From JACVRW01 sp963803085 (GTDB taxonomy: Bacteria > Actinomycetota > Thermoleophilia > Solirubrobacterales > Thermoleophilaceae), in assembly GCA_963803085.1 (NCBI GenBank), contig CAWDLE010000029.1, positions 1 through 64,000 on the forward strand: a DNA stretch of 64,000 nt, given 5' to 3'. Position numbers and translations under genes: made by a program. The notes under the pieces were generated by a model that made no database searches, was not told where the DNA came from, and was given only the letters and a program-made list of their open reading frames with translations. This document shows positions 26,347 to 34,976 of the stretch, in pieces. Positions within the stretch are counted from its first letter, which is position 1, and the number at the start of each line of letters is the position of its first letter.

Positions 26347-28371
26347 TCAGGTGCGGGCCGAAGTCCGTTCCAGCACGCCGCGCGCTCGCTCGGCGACCTT
26401 CTCGGGCGTGAAGCCGAAGTGCTCGTACAGGTCGGGTTGCGGGGCGGACGAGCCAAAGGTTGTCATCCCAATCGCCTCGCCATCCTCGCCGATCCAGGTG
26501 CTCCAGCCAAGTGGGGTCGCCGCCTCCACCGACACACGCGCGCGCACGGAGCGCGGCAGCACGCTCTCGCGGTAGTCGTCGTCCTGCTCGGCGAAGCGGT
26601 CCAGGCAGGGCGCGGACACCACGCGCGTTCCGATTCCGTCCTGCTCGAGCAGGTCCGCGGCCTCGGCACAGATGTGCACCTCGGAGCCGGTGCCAATCAG
26701 GATCAGCTCGGGCTCGTCCTTCGAGGACTCGCGCAGCACGTACGCACCGCGGTCGATGGCGTCTGCCGGGATCTCGTCCGGATTCCAGATCGGCAGGCCC
26801 TGGCGGCTGAGCACGAGCGCCGTCGGCGTCTCCGTCTGCCCGATCGCGAACTGCCACGCGAGTGCCGTCTCGTTCGCGTCCGCGGGGCGCACGCAGTACA
26901 TGTTCGGCTGTGCGCGCAGGATCGCCAGCTGCTCCACGGGCTGGTGCGTCGGCCCGTCCTCGCCGAGGCCGATCGAGTCGTGCGTATAGACGAAGATCGA
27001 GGGGATCTCCATCAGCGACGCAAGCCGGACCGCGGGCTTCTGGTAGTCGAGGAAGTTGAAGAAGGTCGAGCCGAAGGCGCGCCACCCGTGCAGCACGAGC
27101 CCGTTCACGATCGCGCCCATCCCGTGCTCGCGCACCCCGTAGTGCACGTTGCGGCCGCTGAAGTCACCGGGCGCCACGGACCCGCCGTCGTCGATCACGG
27201 TGAGCGTCGAGGGCTCGAGGTCCGCCGAGCCGCTCACCAGCTGAGGGACGTTGCCGGCAACCCACTGGATCACCTGCTGCGATGCCTTGCGCGTGGCCAC
27301 GTTGCCGTCGTCCGGGCTGAACTTCGGGACGCCGTCATCCCAGTGGTCCGGTAGGCGACGCTCGATGATCAACTCGAGCTCGGCCGCCGCCTCGGGCTCG
27401 GCGTCGCGGAACGCGGCCAGCCGCTCCGCCCACTCGACCGCGAGCTCCTCGCCGCGCTCGCCCGCCTCCTGGAAGGGCTGGCGAGCCTCGTCCGGCACGT
27501 AGAAGAACTTGTCCGCGGGCCAGCCGTAGACCTCCTTGGTGAGCTTCACCTCCTCCTCGCCCAGCGGCGAGCCGTGCGCCTGGTAGGTGTCCTGCTTGTG
27601 CGGCGAGCCGTAGCCGATGTGCGAGCGCACGATCACCAGCGAGGGACGGTCGGCCACCTGCTTCGCCTCCTGGGCCGCCCGCTCGAGCGTCTCGACGGAC
27701 AGGTCCTCCCCCACGTCCTGCACGTGCCAGCCGTAGGCCTCGAAGCGCTTGCCGACGTCCTCGCTGAACGACATCGAGGTCTCGCCGGCGAGCTGGATGT
27801 GGTTGTTGTCGTAGAAGACGATCAGCTTGCCGAGGCCGAGGTGACCGGCGAGCGAGGAGACCTCAGAGCCCACCCCCTCCTGGATGTCGCCGTCGCTCGC
27901 GATCACGTAGGTGTGGTGGTCGATCAGCTCGTGCCCCGCGCGGTTGAAGCGCGCCGCCAGCATCTCCTCCGCCAGCGCCATCCCGACGGACATCCCCAGC
28001 CCCTGCCCGAGCGGGCCGGTGGTGGCCTCGATGCCGGGCGTGTCGCGGTACTCCGGATGGCCGGCGGTGGGGCTGCCGAGCTGGCGGAAGTTCTTCAGAT
28101 CGTCGAGCGTGAGCCCGTAGCCCGAGAGGTAGAGCGTCGAGTAGAGCAGCATCGAAGCGTGCCCGGCCGAGAGCACGAAGCGATCGCGGTCGAACCACTC
28201 GGGGTGCTTGGGGCTGTGCTTCATCACCTTGGTGTAGAGGGTGTAGGCCAGCGGCGCCAGCGCCATCGGCGTGCCCGGATGACCCGACTTCGCCTTCTCC
28301 ACCGCGTCCATCGACAGCGTCCGGATCGTGTTGATGGAGAGCTCGGCGAGCCCGTTGATGCTGGTGGTCAT
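26347..28371 (-). CDS. tkt: Transketolase
   Basis: 674 aa. Thiamine-diphosphate domain with ASDGDIQEGVGSEVSSLAGHLGL and YDNNHIQLAG; substrate histidines in KSGHPGTPMA and TGPLGQGLG. The pyrimidine-binding domain has FVYTHDSIGLGEDGPTHQPVEQLA. It transfers two-carbon ketol units in the non-oxidative pentose phosphate branch. It sits 11 bp upstream of tal-pgi and its ATG overlaps the glk stop by 4 bp. Confidence 0.97.
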   Translation of the reverse strand: MTTSINGLAELSINTIRTLSMDAVEKAKSGHPGTPMALAPLAYTLYTKVMKHSPKHPEWFDRDRFVLSAGHASMLLYSTLYLSGYGLTLDDLKNFRQLGSPTAGHPEYRDTPGIEATTGPLGQGLGMSVGMALAEEMLAARFNRAGHELIDHHTYVIASDGDIQEGVGSEVSSLAGHLGLGKLIVFYDNNHIQLAGETSMSFSEDVGKRFEAYGWHVQDVGEDLSVETLERAAQEAKQVADRPSLVIVRSHIGYGSPHKQDTYQAHGSPLGEEEVKLTKEVYGWPADKFFYVPDEARQPFQEAGERGEELAVEWAERLAAFRDAEPEAAAELELIIERRLPDHWDDGVPKFSPDDGNVATRKASQQVIQWVAGNVPQLVSGSADLEPSTLTVIDDGGSVAPGDFSGRNVHYGVREHGMGAIVNGLVLHGWRAFGSTFFNFLDYQKPAVRLASLMEIPSIFVYTHDSIGLGEDGPTHQPVEQLAILRAQPNMYCVRPADANETALAWQFAIGQTETPTALVLSRQGLPIWNPDEIPADAIDRGAYVLRESSKDEPELILIGTGSEVHICAEAADLLEQDGIGTRVVSAPCLDRFAEQDDDYRESVLPRSVRARVSVEAATPLGWSTWIGEDGEAIGMTTFGSSAPQPDLYEHFGFTPEKVAERARGVLERTSART

Positions 28372-29348
28372 TCGATTCCCTCGGTTGTGGTGGCGTGCGA
28401 CTTCTCAGTATCCCGATCCGCCGCGATCTCAAAGGCCGCGAGGACACCTGCGCCGATCACGCCCGCGTCCGCGCCGCCCTCTGCCAGCGCGATGGTCACG
28501 CGCTGCCAGAGCGCAGGGAGTGCCCGGGACCCGGCCTCTCGAACCGCGCGCCCGAGAAACAGGTGGGACGCGCGCGAGAGCCCGCCGCCGATCGCGAGCC
28601 GCTCGGGCTCGAAGACGTTCACGTACGTGGCGATGCCCACGCCCAGCATGCGCGCGAAGTTCTCCATCAGGAGCAGCGCGTCAGGATCGCCCGCGTCGGC
28701 GGCTGCCACGAGCTCGCGCCCGGACACCTTGCCGTCAGGGCCGAGGCGGGCGGCCAGCGCGCTGTTCGCCTTGTCGGTGGCCAGCTCGGTGGCGTCGCGC
28801 TCGAGTGCCTGGCCGGAGCAGTAGGCCTCGAGGCAGCCGTGATTCGGGCAGTTCCCAGGGCATGGCGGGCCGTCGGGGTTGATGGTCATGTGCCCGAGCT
28901 CCGCCCCGAGGCCGTTCGCCCCGCGGAAGGTCAGGCCGTCGATCACGATCCCGCCGCCCACGCCAGTGCCCAGCGTGAGCATCAGCAGGTGGCGCGCGCC
29001 GACGATGTGCGCCTCGGCGAGCGCGGCGCAGTTCGCGTCGTTGTCCACGAACACCGGGACGCCGAACCGGCGTCCCAGCTCCTCGCGCAGCGGCACTCCC
29101 GTGAGCGGGATGTTCACGCTGCTCTCGACGGTCCCAGTCTCGTAGTCGATCTGCGACGGCACACCCACACCGATCGCCTCCGGCTGGCCGGCGGCCTTGA
29201 TCACGTCGCGCACGGCGTGCTCCATTCCGTCCAGCAGGGCGTCGGTGCTGAGGAGGACCGTCGGATGCTCCACCGCGTGCGTCGCGGTCACACCGTCGAC
29301 TGCCGCGACGGCGATCTTCGTACCTCCTACGTCCACTCCCAAGACCAC
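28368..29348 (-). CDS. glk: ROK-family glucokinase
   Basis: 326 aa. ATP-binding GVDVGGTKIAVAAVD at the N-terminus; substrate Asp in FVDNDANCAALAE; phosphate loop TLGTGVGGGIVIDG. The ROK zinc site is present as CPGNCPNHGCLEAYCSG. It phosphorylates glucose to glucose-6-phosphate. As first gene of the operon it fits with GH15 (glucose release) and Zwf/Pgi (glucose-6-phosphate use). It lacks the N-terminal HTH of ROK repressors, which supports an enzymatic role. Confidence 0.92.
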   Translation of the reverse strand: MVLGVDVGGTKIAVAAVDGVTATHAVEHPTVLLSTDALLDGMEHAVRDVIKAAGQPEAIGVGVPSQIDYETGTVESSVNIPLTGVPLREELGRRFGVPVFVDNDANCAALAEAHIVGARHLLMLTLGTGVGGGIVIDGLTFRGANGLGAELGHMTINPDGPPCPGNCPNHGCLEAYCSGQALERDATELATDKANSALAARLGPDGKVSGRELVAAADAGDPDALLLMENFARMLGVGIATYVNVFEPERLAIGGGLSRASHLFLGRAVREAGSRALPALWQRVTIALAEGGADAGVIGAGVLAAFEIAADRDTEKSHATTTEGIE

Positions 29349-29393
29349 GCGGGATTCCTATCTCCGGGAACGCGGTCCTGCAAGCTTCGCGGA

Positions 29394-29680
29394 TCAGGCT
29401 GCGGCGCGGTATCTCTGGAGCAGCGACCGCCAGCCGCCGTCGGATCCGACGGACTCGCGCATCCCCGGTCCGGCCTCGCCATGTACCTCGAATCCGCGGT
29501 GCTGGAGCGTCACGCGGGTCTGGTCCTCCTCGGCATCGAAGCGAACCTCGACCTCCGTTGCCTTCGCCGGATCGGGGTCGAACTTCCACTCAGGGGTGAG
29601 GTGCCAGGCGAGCAGGATCCGGTCGGGCCGATCGACCTCGCGCACGTATCCCCAGTCGCACTCGCTGCCGTCGCGACACT
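29394..29680 (-). pseudogene. SRPBCC/AHSA1-domain protein remnant (5' end lost)
   Basis: The minus frame encodes DGSECDWGYVREVDRPDRILLAWHLTPEW-type sequence and ends GGWRSLLQRYRAAA, the C-terminal two thirds of an AHSA1/SRPBCC domain. Upstream of about 29675 the family's N-terminal strands are missing: the frame runs on to an ATG at 29753 but that part is the antisense of a LuxR HTH. It is broken at the same point as the LuxR remnant on the other strand. It follows the glk start after a 45-bp gap. Confidence 0.7.
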
Positions 29681-29825
29681 GGCCGCGGACGGCCAGACCA
29701 ACCGCGACATCGCCCAGGCGCTCTACGTGACGCCCAAAACGGTCGAGGTTCACCTCACAAATGCGTACCGGAAGCTGAACATCGCCTCCAGGCGCGAGCT
29801 GCCCGCAGCGCTCACCCCCGCGTAG
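29667..29825 (+). pseudogene. LuxR-type HTH C-terminal remnant
   Basis: Encodes AVATLAADGQTNRDIAQALYVTPKTVEVHLTNAYRKLNI, the core of a LuxR/GerE helix-turn-helix, ending 12 residues later at TAG 29823-29825. The plus frame is open far upstream but that part is antisense to glk and the SRPBCC remnant, so the sensory or ATPase N-terminus normally preceding such an HTH is absent. The break (about 29667) coincides with the break in the opposing SRPBCC remnant, indicating one recombination event. Confidence 0.7.
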
Positions 29826-29894
29826 GGGTCCGCTGCGAAAAGTTAGGGGGTAGGTGTAGGGGTCGCCTCGATGCGAGCGGGCCCCTGAGGCCCG

Positions 29895-30071
29895 ATGCTG
29901 CTCTCAATGCAGCGCCGGCAACTGAACCTGAGCCTCGACCTCGAGCTCCTCGACGGGGAGCTCCATGGCCGTTGCCACGACGGAAACGGTGGCGATCACC
30001 GCTTTTCCGGCTGGCTCGGCCTCATCGGGGCCATTGACTCGCTCGTATCCGACGACGGAAAGAGGAACACA
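29895..30071 (+). other. In-frame upstream segment of the FAD oxidoreductase ORF; possible small protein
   Basis: From ATG 29895, 59 codons run without a stop into the oxidoreductase ATG at 30072. The peptide (LNLSLDLELLDGELHGRCHD...HRFSGWLGLIGAIDSL) is protein-like, resembling small actinobacterial hypotheticals with a 'GR..D..G..R.F.GWL.L...I' pattern. An AGAGGAA ribosome site precedes 30072, so this may be a separate small gene whose stop was lost, or just a leader. Not firmly assignable. Confidence 0.35.
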
Positions 30072-31445
30072 ATGCTGATTTCCCAGAGCAGCCGCTTCGC
30101 CGAGCTCCAGTCCCGCATCGAGGGCCAGGTCCTGATGGCCGGCGACGATGCGTGGGACGCGTCGCGCCAGACCTTCAACCTCACCCACGATCAGCAGCCT
30201 GCAGCCCTCGTCCGCGTCGCCAGCGCCGGGGACGTAGCCGAGGCGGTGCGCTACGCGGCCAAGCACGGCCTGCGCATCGCCCCCCAGTCCACCGGCCACA
30301 ATGCAGGGCCGATCGACGGCCTCGAGGACGCGCTGCTCGTCCGTACCGACGACCTCAAGGAGGTCAGCATCGACGTCGGCGCGCGCCGCGCCCGCGTGGG
30401 CTCCGGCGTGCGTTGGGGCGCCGTGGCCGACCAGGCCTCCGCGGCCGGGCTCGCACCGCTCTCGGGATCCTCGCGTGACGTGGGCGTGACCGGCTACTCG
30501 CTCGGCGGCGGCATGGGCTGGCTCGGGCGCAAGCACGGCCTCCAGGCGAACGCCCTGACGGCCGTCGAGCTCGTGACCGCGGACGGCGAGCTGCGCCGCA
30601 TCGATCACGACAACGAGACCGACCTGTTCTGGGCAGTGCGCGGAGGCGGCGGGAACTACGGCGTCGTGACGGCGCTCGAGTTCGAGCTCTTCCCCACGCC
30701 GGAGCTGTACGCGGGCTCGCTGTTCTTCCCGTTCGAGCGCGCGTCCGAGGTCATGCACGCGTGGCACGACTTCGTGGCGGCGGGGCTACCGGACGAGATC
30801 ACCACCGTCGGCCGGCTCATGCAGTTCCCGCCGCTCGAGGAGGTCCCGGAGATGGTCCGCGGCAAGTCGTTCGCGATCCTCCAGGCCGTGTACCTCGGCA
30901 GCGAGGCGGACGGCGCCGAGCTGCTGCGCCCGCTCACGGACCTCGGCCCCGAGATGAGCACGTTCGCGATGGTCGAGCCGAACACGCTCGGCTACCTGGC
31001 AATGGACCCGGACCAGCCGATGCCCTACGTGGGCTCGTCGCGGCTCGTGTCCGACGTGAGCAGCGCCGGGATCGACGCGTTCATCGCCGCCTCGGGCCCC
31101 GGGTCCGGCTCCGAGCTCGCGAACGTGGAGCTGCGCTCCCTCGGCGGCGCCCTCGCTCGCCACACCCCGGGGCACGGCGCGCGGGCGACGCTCGACGGCG
31201 ACTACCTGATGTTCGCCGTCGGCGGCGTGTTCACACCGGACGGGTACGGCGAGGTGCAGCGCCAGGCCGAGTCCGTCTCGGAGGCCATGGCCCCCTGGGA
31301 CGCCGGCACCCGCTACCTCAACTTCGAGGAGGGCGAGGACGTCGACGCGCAGGTGTTCTTCGACGCCGACAGCTGGCGGGTCCTGCGCGCCCTGCGGACC
31401 CACTGGGACCCGAAGGGCCTGTTCCTCGCCAACCACGAGATCTAG
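30072..31445 (+). CDS. FAD-binding oxidoreductase (berberine-bridge / 6-hydroxynicotine oxidase-like)
   Basis: 457 aa from ATG at 30072, with AAAGAGGAA 5-10 bases upstream. The PCMH-type FAD domain shows APQSTGHNAGPIDGL (the His of GH is the usual covalent FAD attachment), DVGVTGYSLGGGMGWLGRKHGLQ, and ELVTADGELRRID. The C-terminal berberine-bridge segment ends RYLNFEEGEDVDAQVFFDADSWRVLRALRTHWDPKGLF. The usual second covalent Cys in the SLGGGMG region is absent, so a single covalent bond is expected. It oxidises an unknown small substrate with O2. It stands alone, downstream of the LuxR remnant. Confidence 0.87.
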   Translation: MLISQSSRFAELQSRIEGQVLMAGDDAWDASRQTFNLTHDQQPAALVRVASAGDVAEAVRYAAKHGLRIAPQSTGHNAGPIDGLEDALLVRTDDLKEVSIDVGARRARVGSGVRWGAVADQASAAGLAPLSGSSRDVGVTGYSLGGGMGWLGRKHGLQANALTAVELVTADGELRRIDHDNETDLFWAVRGGGGNYGVVTALEFELFPTPELYAGSLFFPFERASEVMHAWHDFVAAGLPDEITTVGRLMQFPPLEEVPEMVRGKSFAILQAVYLGSEADGAELLRPLTDLGPEMSTFAMVEPNTLGYLAMDPDQPMPYVGSSRLVSDVSSAGIDAFIAASGPGSGSELANVELRSLGGALARHTPGHGARATLDGDYLMFAVGGVFTPDGYGEVQRQAESVSEAMAPWDAGTRYLNFEEGEDVDAQVFFDADSWRVLRALRTHWDPKGLFLANHEI

Positions 31446-31495
31446 GAGTCGCAGGCAGGACGAAGCGGCGGCCGGGGGCACCCGCCCCGGCCGCC

Positions 31496-32338
31496 CTACG
31501 CCGCGCGGTTCCTCAAGTCGAGCGGCGCCTCTCCGCGCTGGCGCTTGAAGGCGCGGCTGAACGCGAACTGGTCGTTGAAGCCGAGGCGGTCGGCGATCTC
31601 CTTCACGGACAGGTCGCTGAACCGCAGCAGGCGGGCGGCCTCGAGCAGCACGCGCTCCAGGATCAGCTGCTTGGTGGTGCGGCCGGTGAGTCGCGTGAGC
31701 GTGCGCGACAGCGTGCCGGTCGTGACCCCCAGCTCGGCGGCGTAGTGGCGCGCCTCGTGGTTCGACGTGAAGTCGCGCTCGAGCGTGTCGACGAACTCTC
31801 TGTGGAGCTGGACGTCCGCGCTCGTGGCGCCGCCGCCCTCGAGCTGGGCCTCCCGCCAGCGCTGCGCCCAGAGAAGCGCAGCGGACAGCAGGTTGCGACG
31901 CAGCTCCGCGGACTCCGGAGCGGGCGGCCGCGCCATCTCCACGCGCAGGAGGTCGAGCAGGGAGTCGAAGCGGGCGGCGTCCTCCTCGGGCACCGTCAGC
32001 GGCGTGCAGGACTGGCCCGAGAACAGCCAGCGCCGCGCGCCCGACAGCCACTCGTCGTCGAAGCGCACGACGTAGCCGCGCACGCCCTCTGCGCGCTCGA
32101 ACTGGTGCACCTGTCCCTTCGCGATCACCGTGAGCGTGTGCGGTCCGAACTCGACCGGCGCCCCGTCGATCAGGTGTCGCCCTGACCCCTCGCGCACCCA
32201 GACCAGCTCGTGGTAGGCGTGCCGGTGCGGCTCGCGAACTTCGTCGCCCTCGATGCGATCGAGCTCGAGCGAACGCACCTCCAGGGCATCGGCTTCGGCG
32301 GGCAGATCGTCGACCGTGGGCTCAGTCATCTCGGACAT
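31496..32338 (-). CDS. AraC-family transcriptional regulator with cupin sensor domain
   Basis: 280 aa from ATG at 32338 (MSEMTEP...); the longer frame to 32476 runs antisense into acdS. The N-terminal cupin has HRHAYHELVWVREGSGRHLIDG and PHTLTVIAKGQVHQFE. The C-terminal AraC double HTH includes YAAELGVTTGTLSRTLTRLTG and SVKEIADRLGFNDQFAFSRAFKRQRG. It is divergent from acdS with only 16 bp between the start codons, so it very likely controls acdS and its two followers. Effector unknown. Confidence 0.9.
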   Translation of the reverse strand: MSEMTEPTVDDLPAEADALEVRSLELDRIEGDEVREPHRHAYHELVWVREGSGRHLIDGAPVEFGPHTLTVIAKGQVHQFERAEGVRGYVVRFDDEWLSGARRWLFSGQSCTPLTVPEEDAARFDSLLDLLRVEMARPPAPESAELRRNLLSAALLWAQRWREAQLEGGGATSADVQLHREFVDTLERDFTSNHEARHYAAELGVTTGTLSRTLTRLTGRTTKQLILERVLLEAARLLRFSDLSVKEIADRLGFNDQFAFSRAFKRQRGEAPLDLRNRAA

Positions 32339-32354
32339 TGTCGAGAATCGGCGC

Positions 32355-33362
32355 ATGAACCTCGATGCCTTCCCCCGCGAGCCCCTGCTTTTCGGCCCGT
32401 CGCCGGTGCATCCGCTGGACCGTTTGACCGCCCATCTGGGCGGCGCGCGGCTGTGGGCGAAGCGCGACGACTGCAACAGCGGCCTCGCCTACGGAGGCAA
32501 CAAGACGCGCAAGCTCGAGTACCTGGTGGCCGACGCGCTCGCCAAGGGCTGCGACACGCTCGTCTCGATCGGCGGCGTTCAGTCGAACCACACGCGGCAG
32601 GTGGCCGCGGTGGCTGCGCACCTCGGCCTCGGCTGCGTGCTCGTGCAGGAGAGCTGGGTCGACTGGCCGGACGTGATCTACGACCGCGTGGGCAACATCC
32701 AGCTCTCGCGCATCATGGGCGCCGACGTCCGGCTCGTGGAGGCTGGCTTCGGGATCGGCTTCAAGGAGAGCTGGGAGCAGGCGCTCGCGGACGTGGAGGC
32801 GGCGGGCGGCACTCCATACGCCATCCCCGCCGGCGCCTCGGACCACGAGCTCGGCGGCCTCGGCTTCGCGCGCTGGGCCCAGGAGGTCGCCGAGCAGGAG
32901 CGCGAGCTCGACGTGTTCTTCGACACGGTGGTGGTCTGCTCGGTCACCGGCAGCACCCAGGCCGGGATGATCGCCGGCTTCGCGGCGCAGGAGGCCGAGC
33001 GGCGAGTGATCGGGATCGACGGCTCAGCGCGCGCGGCGGAGACGCGCGACCAGGTGGCGCGGATCGCGCGGCGTACGGCAGAGCTGATCGAGCTGGGCCG
33101 GGACCTGCGCGAGGACGAGATCGTCCTGGACGACCGCTACCACGCGGGCACCTACGGCATCCCCGACGAGCAGACGCTCGAGGCGATCCGGACCGCGGGG
33201 CGGCTCGAGGGCATGATCACCGACCCCGTGTACGAGGGGAAGTCGATGGCGGGGATGATCGACCTTGTGAGTCGTGGCGAGATCGAGCGCGGCTCGAACG
33301 TCCTGTACGCACACTTGGGCGGGCAGCCGGCGCTGAGCGCCTACGCGGGCCTCTTCCGCTGA
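32355..33362 (+). CDS. acdS: 1-aminocyclopropane-1-carboxylate deaminase (or D-cysteine desulfhydrase-like)
   Basis: 335 aa from ATG at 32355; the usual AcdS length is about 338. PLP lysine in LAYGGNKTRKLEYL, then SIGGVQSNHTRQVAAVAAHLGLGCVLVQESW and VCSVTGSTQAGMIAG (phosphate-binding loop). The near-identity of these blocks to classical AcdS favours ACC deaminase, which converts ACC to 2-oxobutyrate and ammonia and lowers plant ethylene, rather than the related D-cysteine desulfhydrase. A close inspection of active-site residues would settle it. It overlaps the next gene by one base. Confidence 0.87.
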   Translation: MNLDAFPREPLLFGPSPVHPLDRLTAHLGGARLWAKRDDCNSGLAYGGNKTRKLEYLVADALAKGCDTLVSIGGVQSNHTRQVAAVAAHLGLGCVLVQESWVDWPDVIYDRVGNIQLSRIMGADVRLVEAGFGIGFKESWEQALADVEAAGGTPYAIPAGASDHELGGLGFARWAQEVAEQERELDVFFDTVVVCSVTGSTQAGMIAGFAAQEAERRVIGIDGSARAAETRDQVARIARRTAELIELGRDLREDEIVLDDRYHAGTYGIPDEQTLEAIRTAGRLEGMITDPVYEGKSMAGMIDLVSRGEIERGSNVLYAHLGGQPALSAYAGLFR

Positions 33363-33745
33363 TGGCCGAGCGGCTGGTACGCGGTGCCGTGGAGGCGTTC
33401 ATGGCCCGGGATCTCGACGGGATCCTCACCCGTGCGGCACCCGAGATCGAGCTGCGCTCGCTCCTCACCGAGGCGGAGCGGCCGCTCTACCACGGCCACG
33501 ACGGCGTGAGGGAGTGGTTCGACGCGGTTTTCGGCGTGTTTCCCGATTGGCGCCCGCAGCCGCGGGCCGCGTCCTACGACGAGGACGGTGCCGTCGTGAT
33601 CCCCCTCGACGTCACGGCCACGGGCGTCGGAAGCGGCGCTCCGATCGACCAGACCTATTGGCTGGGGGCGCGCGTACAAGCTGACAAGATCATCTTCTTC
33701 GGTTTCTTTCGAACCGAGTCGGACGCCATGGACGCGCTCACATGA
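33362..33745 (+). CDS. NTF2-like / SnoaL-like protein
   Basis: 127 aa, ATG overlapping the acdS TGA (TGATG). A cone-shaped alpha+beta fold is indicated by VRGAVEAFMARDLDGILTRAAPEIELRS, YHGHDGVREWFDAVFGVFPDWR and a C-terminal strand rich in I/F. Members include isomerases, hydrolases and non-enzymatic ligand binders, so the activity is open. It overlaps the VOC gene by 4 bp. Confidence 0.8.
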   Translation: MAERLVRGAVEAFMARDLDGILTRAAPEIELRSLLTEAERPLYHGHDGVREWFDAVFGVFPDWRPQPRAASYDEDGAVVIPLDVTATGVGSGAPIDQTYWLGARVQADKIIFFGFFRTESDAMDALT

Positions 33746-34599
33746 TTCCCCCGGACACATCGATCGGAAAGGTGCGCCTGCGCGTGGCGGACCTCGACGA
33801 CCTCGCCACGTTCTACGAGCGCGTGGTCGGCCTCGATGCGGTTGAGCGCGAGGGTGGGCTCGCGCGCCTCGGCCCCGCTGGGGGCGAGCCTGTGATCGAG
33901 CTGGTGAGCGCCCCCGACGCCCCGCGGGCGCCGACCTTCAGCACGGGTCTCTTCCACCTCGCGATCCTGGTGCCCGACCGCGCCGAGCTGGCGCGCTCGC
34001 TCAAGCGGCTGGCCGGCGCCGGCTGGCGCCTCACCGGTGCCTCCGACCACCTCGTGAGCGAGGCGCTCTACCTCCGGGACCCCGAGGGCAACGGGATCGA
34101 GATCTACCGCGACCGGCCCCGCGAGGAGTGGCGCCGAGAAGGCGACGAGCTGGCCATGGCCACGCTGCCGCTCGACCTCGAGAGCGTGCTCGGCGAGCTC
34201 GAGAACGGCGATGGCCCGGTCGACGGAATGCCCGCGGGAACCACCATGGGCCACGTTCACCTTCAGGCTGCGGAGATCCCGCCCGCCGAGGCCTTCTACA
34301 GCGGCGCCCTCGGCCTCGACGTGATGGTGCGCTCCTACCCCGGCGCGCTGTTCCTGGCGGCCGGCGGCTACCACCATCACCTCGGGCTCAACACCTGGCA
34401 GAGCCAGGGCGCCCCGGCGCCGCCGGAGGGCGCGCTTGGGCTGGACCATTACGAGCTCGTGCTGCCGACCGCGGCGGAGCGCGACAGCGCCGCGGACCGC
34501 CTGGCGCAGGCCGGCGCCGACCCGCAGCGCAGCGACGAGGGCGTACTCGCCACGGACCCGTCCGGCAACCGCGTGCTGCTCACCGCCCGCGACTCGTAG
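33742..34599 (+). CDS. VOC-family protein (two-domain extradiol dioxygenase-like)
   Basis: 285 aa with two vicinal-oxygen-chelate modules: about 5-120 (KVRLRVADLDDLATFYERVVGLD ... RDPEGNGIEIYRDRP) and about 165-285 (MGHVHLQAAEIPPAEAFYSGALGLD ... HHHLGLNTW ... DPSGNRVLLTA). This is the CatE/YfiE catechol 2,3-dioxygenase-like layout. Metal ligands would be the His of MGHVH, one in YHHHLG and a late Glu, which cannot be fixed by eye. Last gene of the AraC-controlled acdS unit. Confidence 0.85.
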   Translation: MIPPDTSIGKVRLRVADLDDLATFYERVVGLDAVEREGGLARLGPAGGEPVIELVSAPDAPRAPTFSTGLFHLAILVPDRAELARSLKRLAGAGWRLTGASDHLVSEALYLRDPEGNGIEIYRDRPREEWRREGDELAMATLPLDLESVLGELENGDGPVDGMPAGTTMGHVHLQAAEIPPAEAFYSGALGLDVMVRSYPGALFLAAGGYHHHLGLNTWQSQGAPAPPEGALGLDHYELVLPTAAERDSAADRLAQAGADPQRSDEGVLATDPSGNRVLLTARDS

Positions 34600-34604
34600 C
34601 CGCG

Positions 34605-34976
34605 CTAGCGCTGCGCGAGCAGGAAGTCCACGAGGCTGTCGAGCTCGGCTGAGCTCATCCGGCTCGCGAAGTCGTCCGGCATCGCGCTGAAGCCTCCGTC
34701 GCCGGCGGGGGCGGTGATCTGGGCGATCAACGTCGCGCGGGTGTGGTGCTCGAGCGCGCTGTCCAGGTCCGGGCCCATCTGGCCGGTCGAGCCCGCGGCG
34801 GCAAGCGCGTGGCAGCTGCCGCAGCCCATGCGCGCGAAGACGGCGCGGCCGGAACCGTCCTCCGGAGCGGCGCTGGCTCGCGGATTGTCGCTCCCGCCGT
34901 CGATCCCCACGCCGAGCGCGACCGCGCCGAACGCCAGCGCGGCCGCCACGAGCCCTGCGACGAGGGCGTCCCTCAT
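34605..34976 (-). CDS. Membrane-anchored monoheme c-type cytochrome
   Basis: 123 aa. A hydrophobic N-terminal anchor (about 4-25) precedes a class I cytochrome c domain with CGSCH at 52-56 and the axial Met in MPDDFASRMSSAELDSLVDFL. This is the size of the caa3-type cytochrome domain, comparable to the tail of CtaC at 39546. It acts on the outer face of the membrane as an electron carrier. It overlaps the upstream gene by 4 bp. Confidence 0.85.
   Translation of the reverse strand: MRDALVAGLVAAALAFGAVALGVGIDGGSDNPRASAAPEDGSGRAVFARMGCGSCHALAAAGSTGQMGPDLDSALEHHTRATLIAQITAPAGDGGFSAMPDDFASRMSSAELDSLVDFLLAQR

Noticed and set aside
28395..29825. Full-length plus-strand LuxR-like protein of 476 aa
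   Set aside because: Only the last ~52 residues are LuxR-like; the rest is antisense to glk and the SRPBCC remnant.
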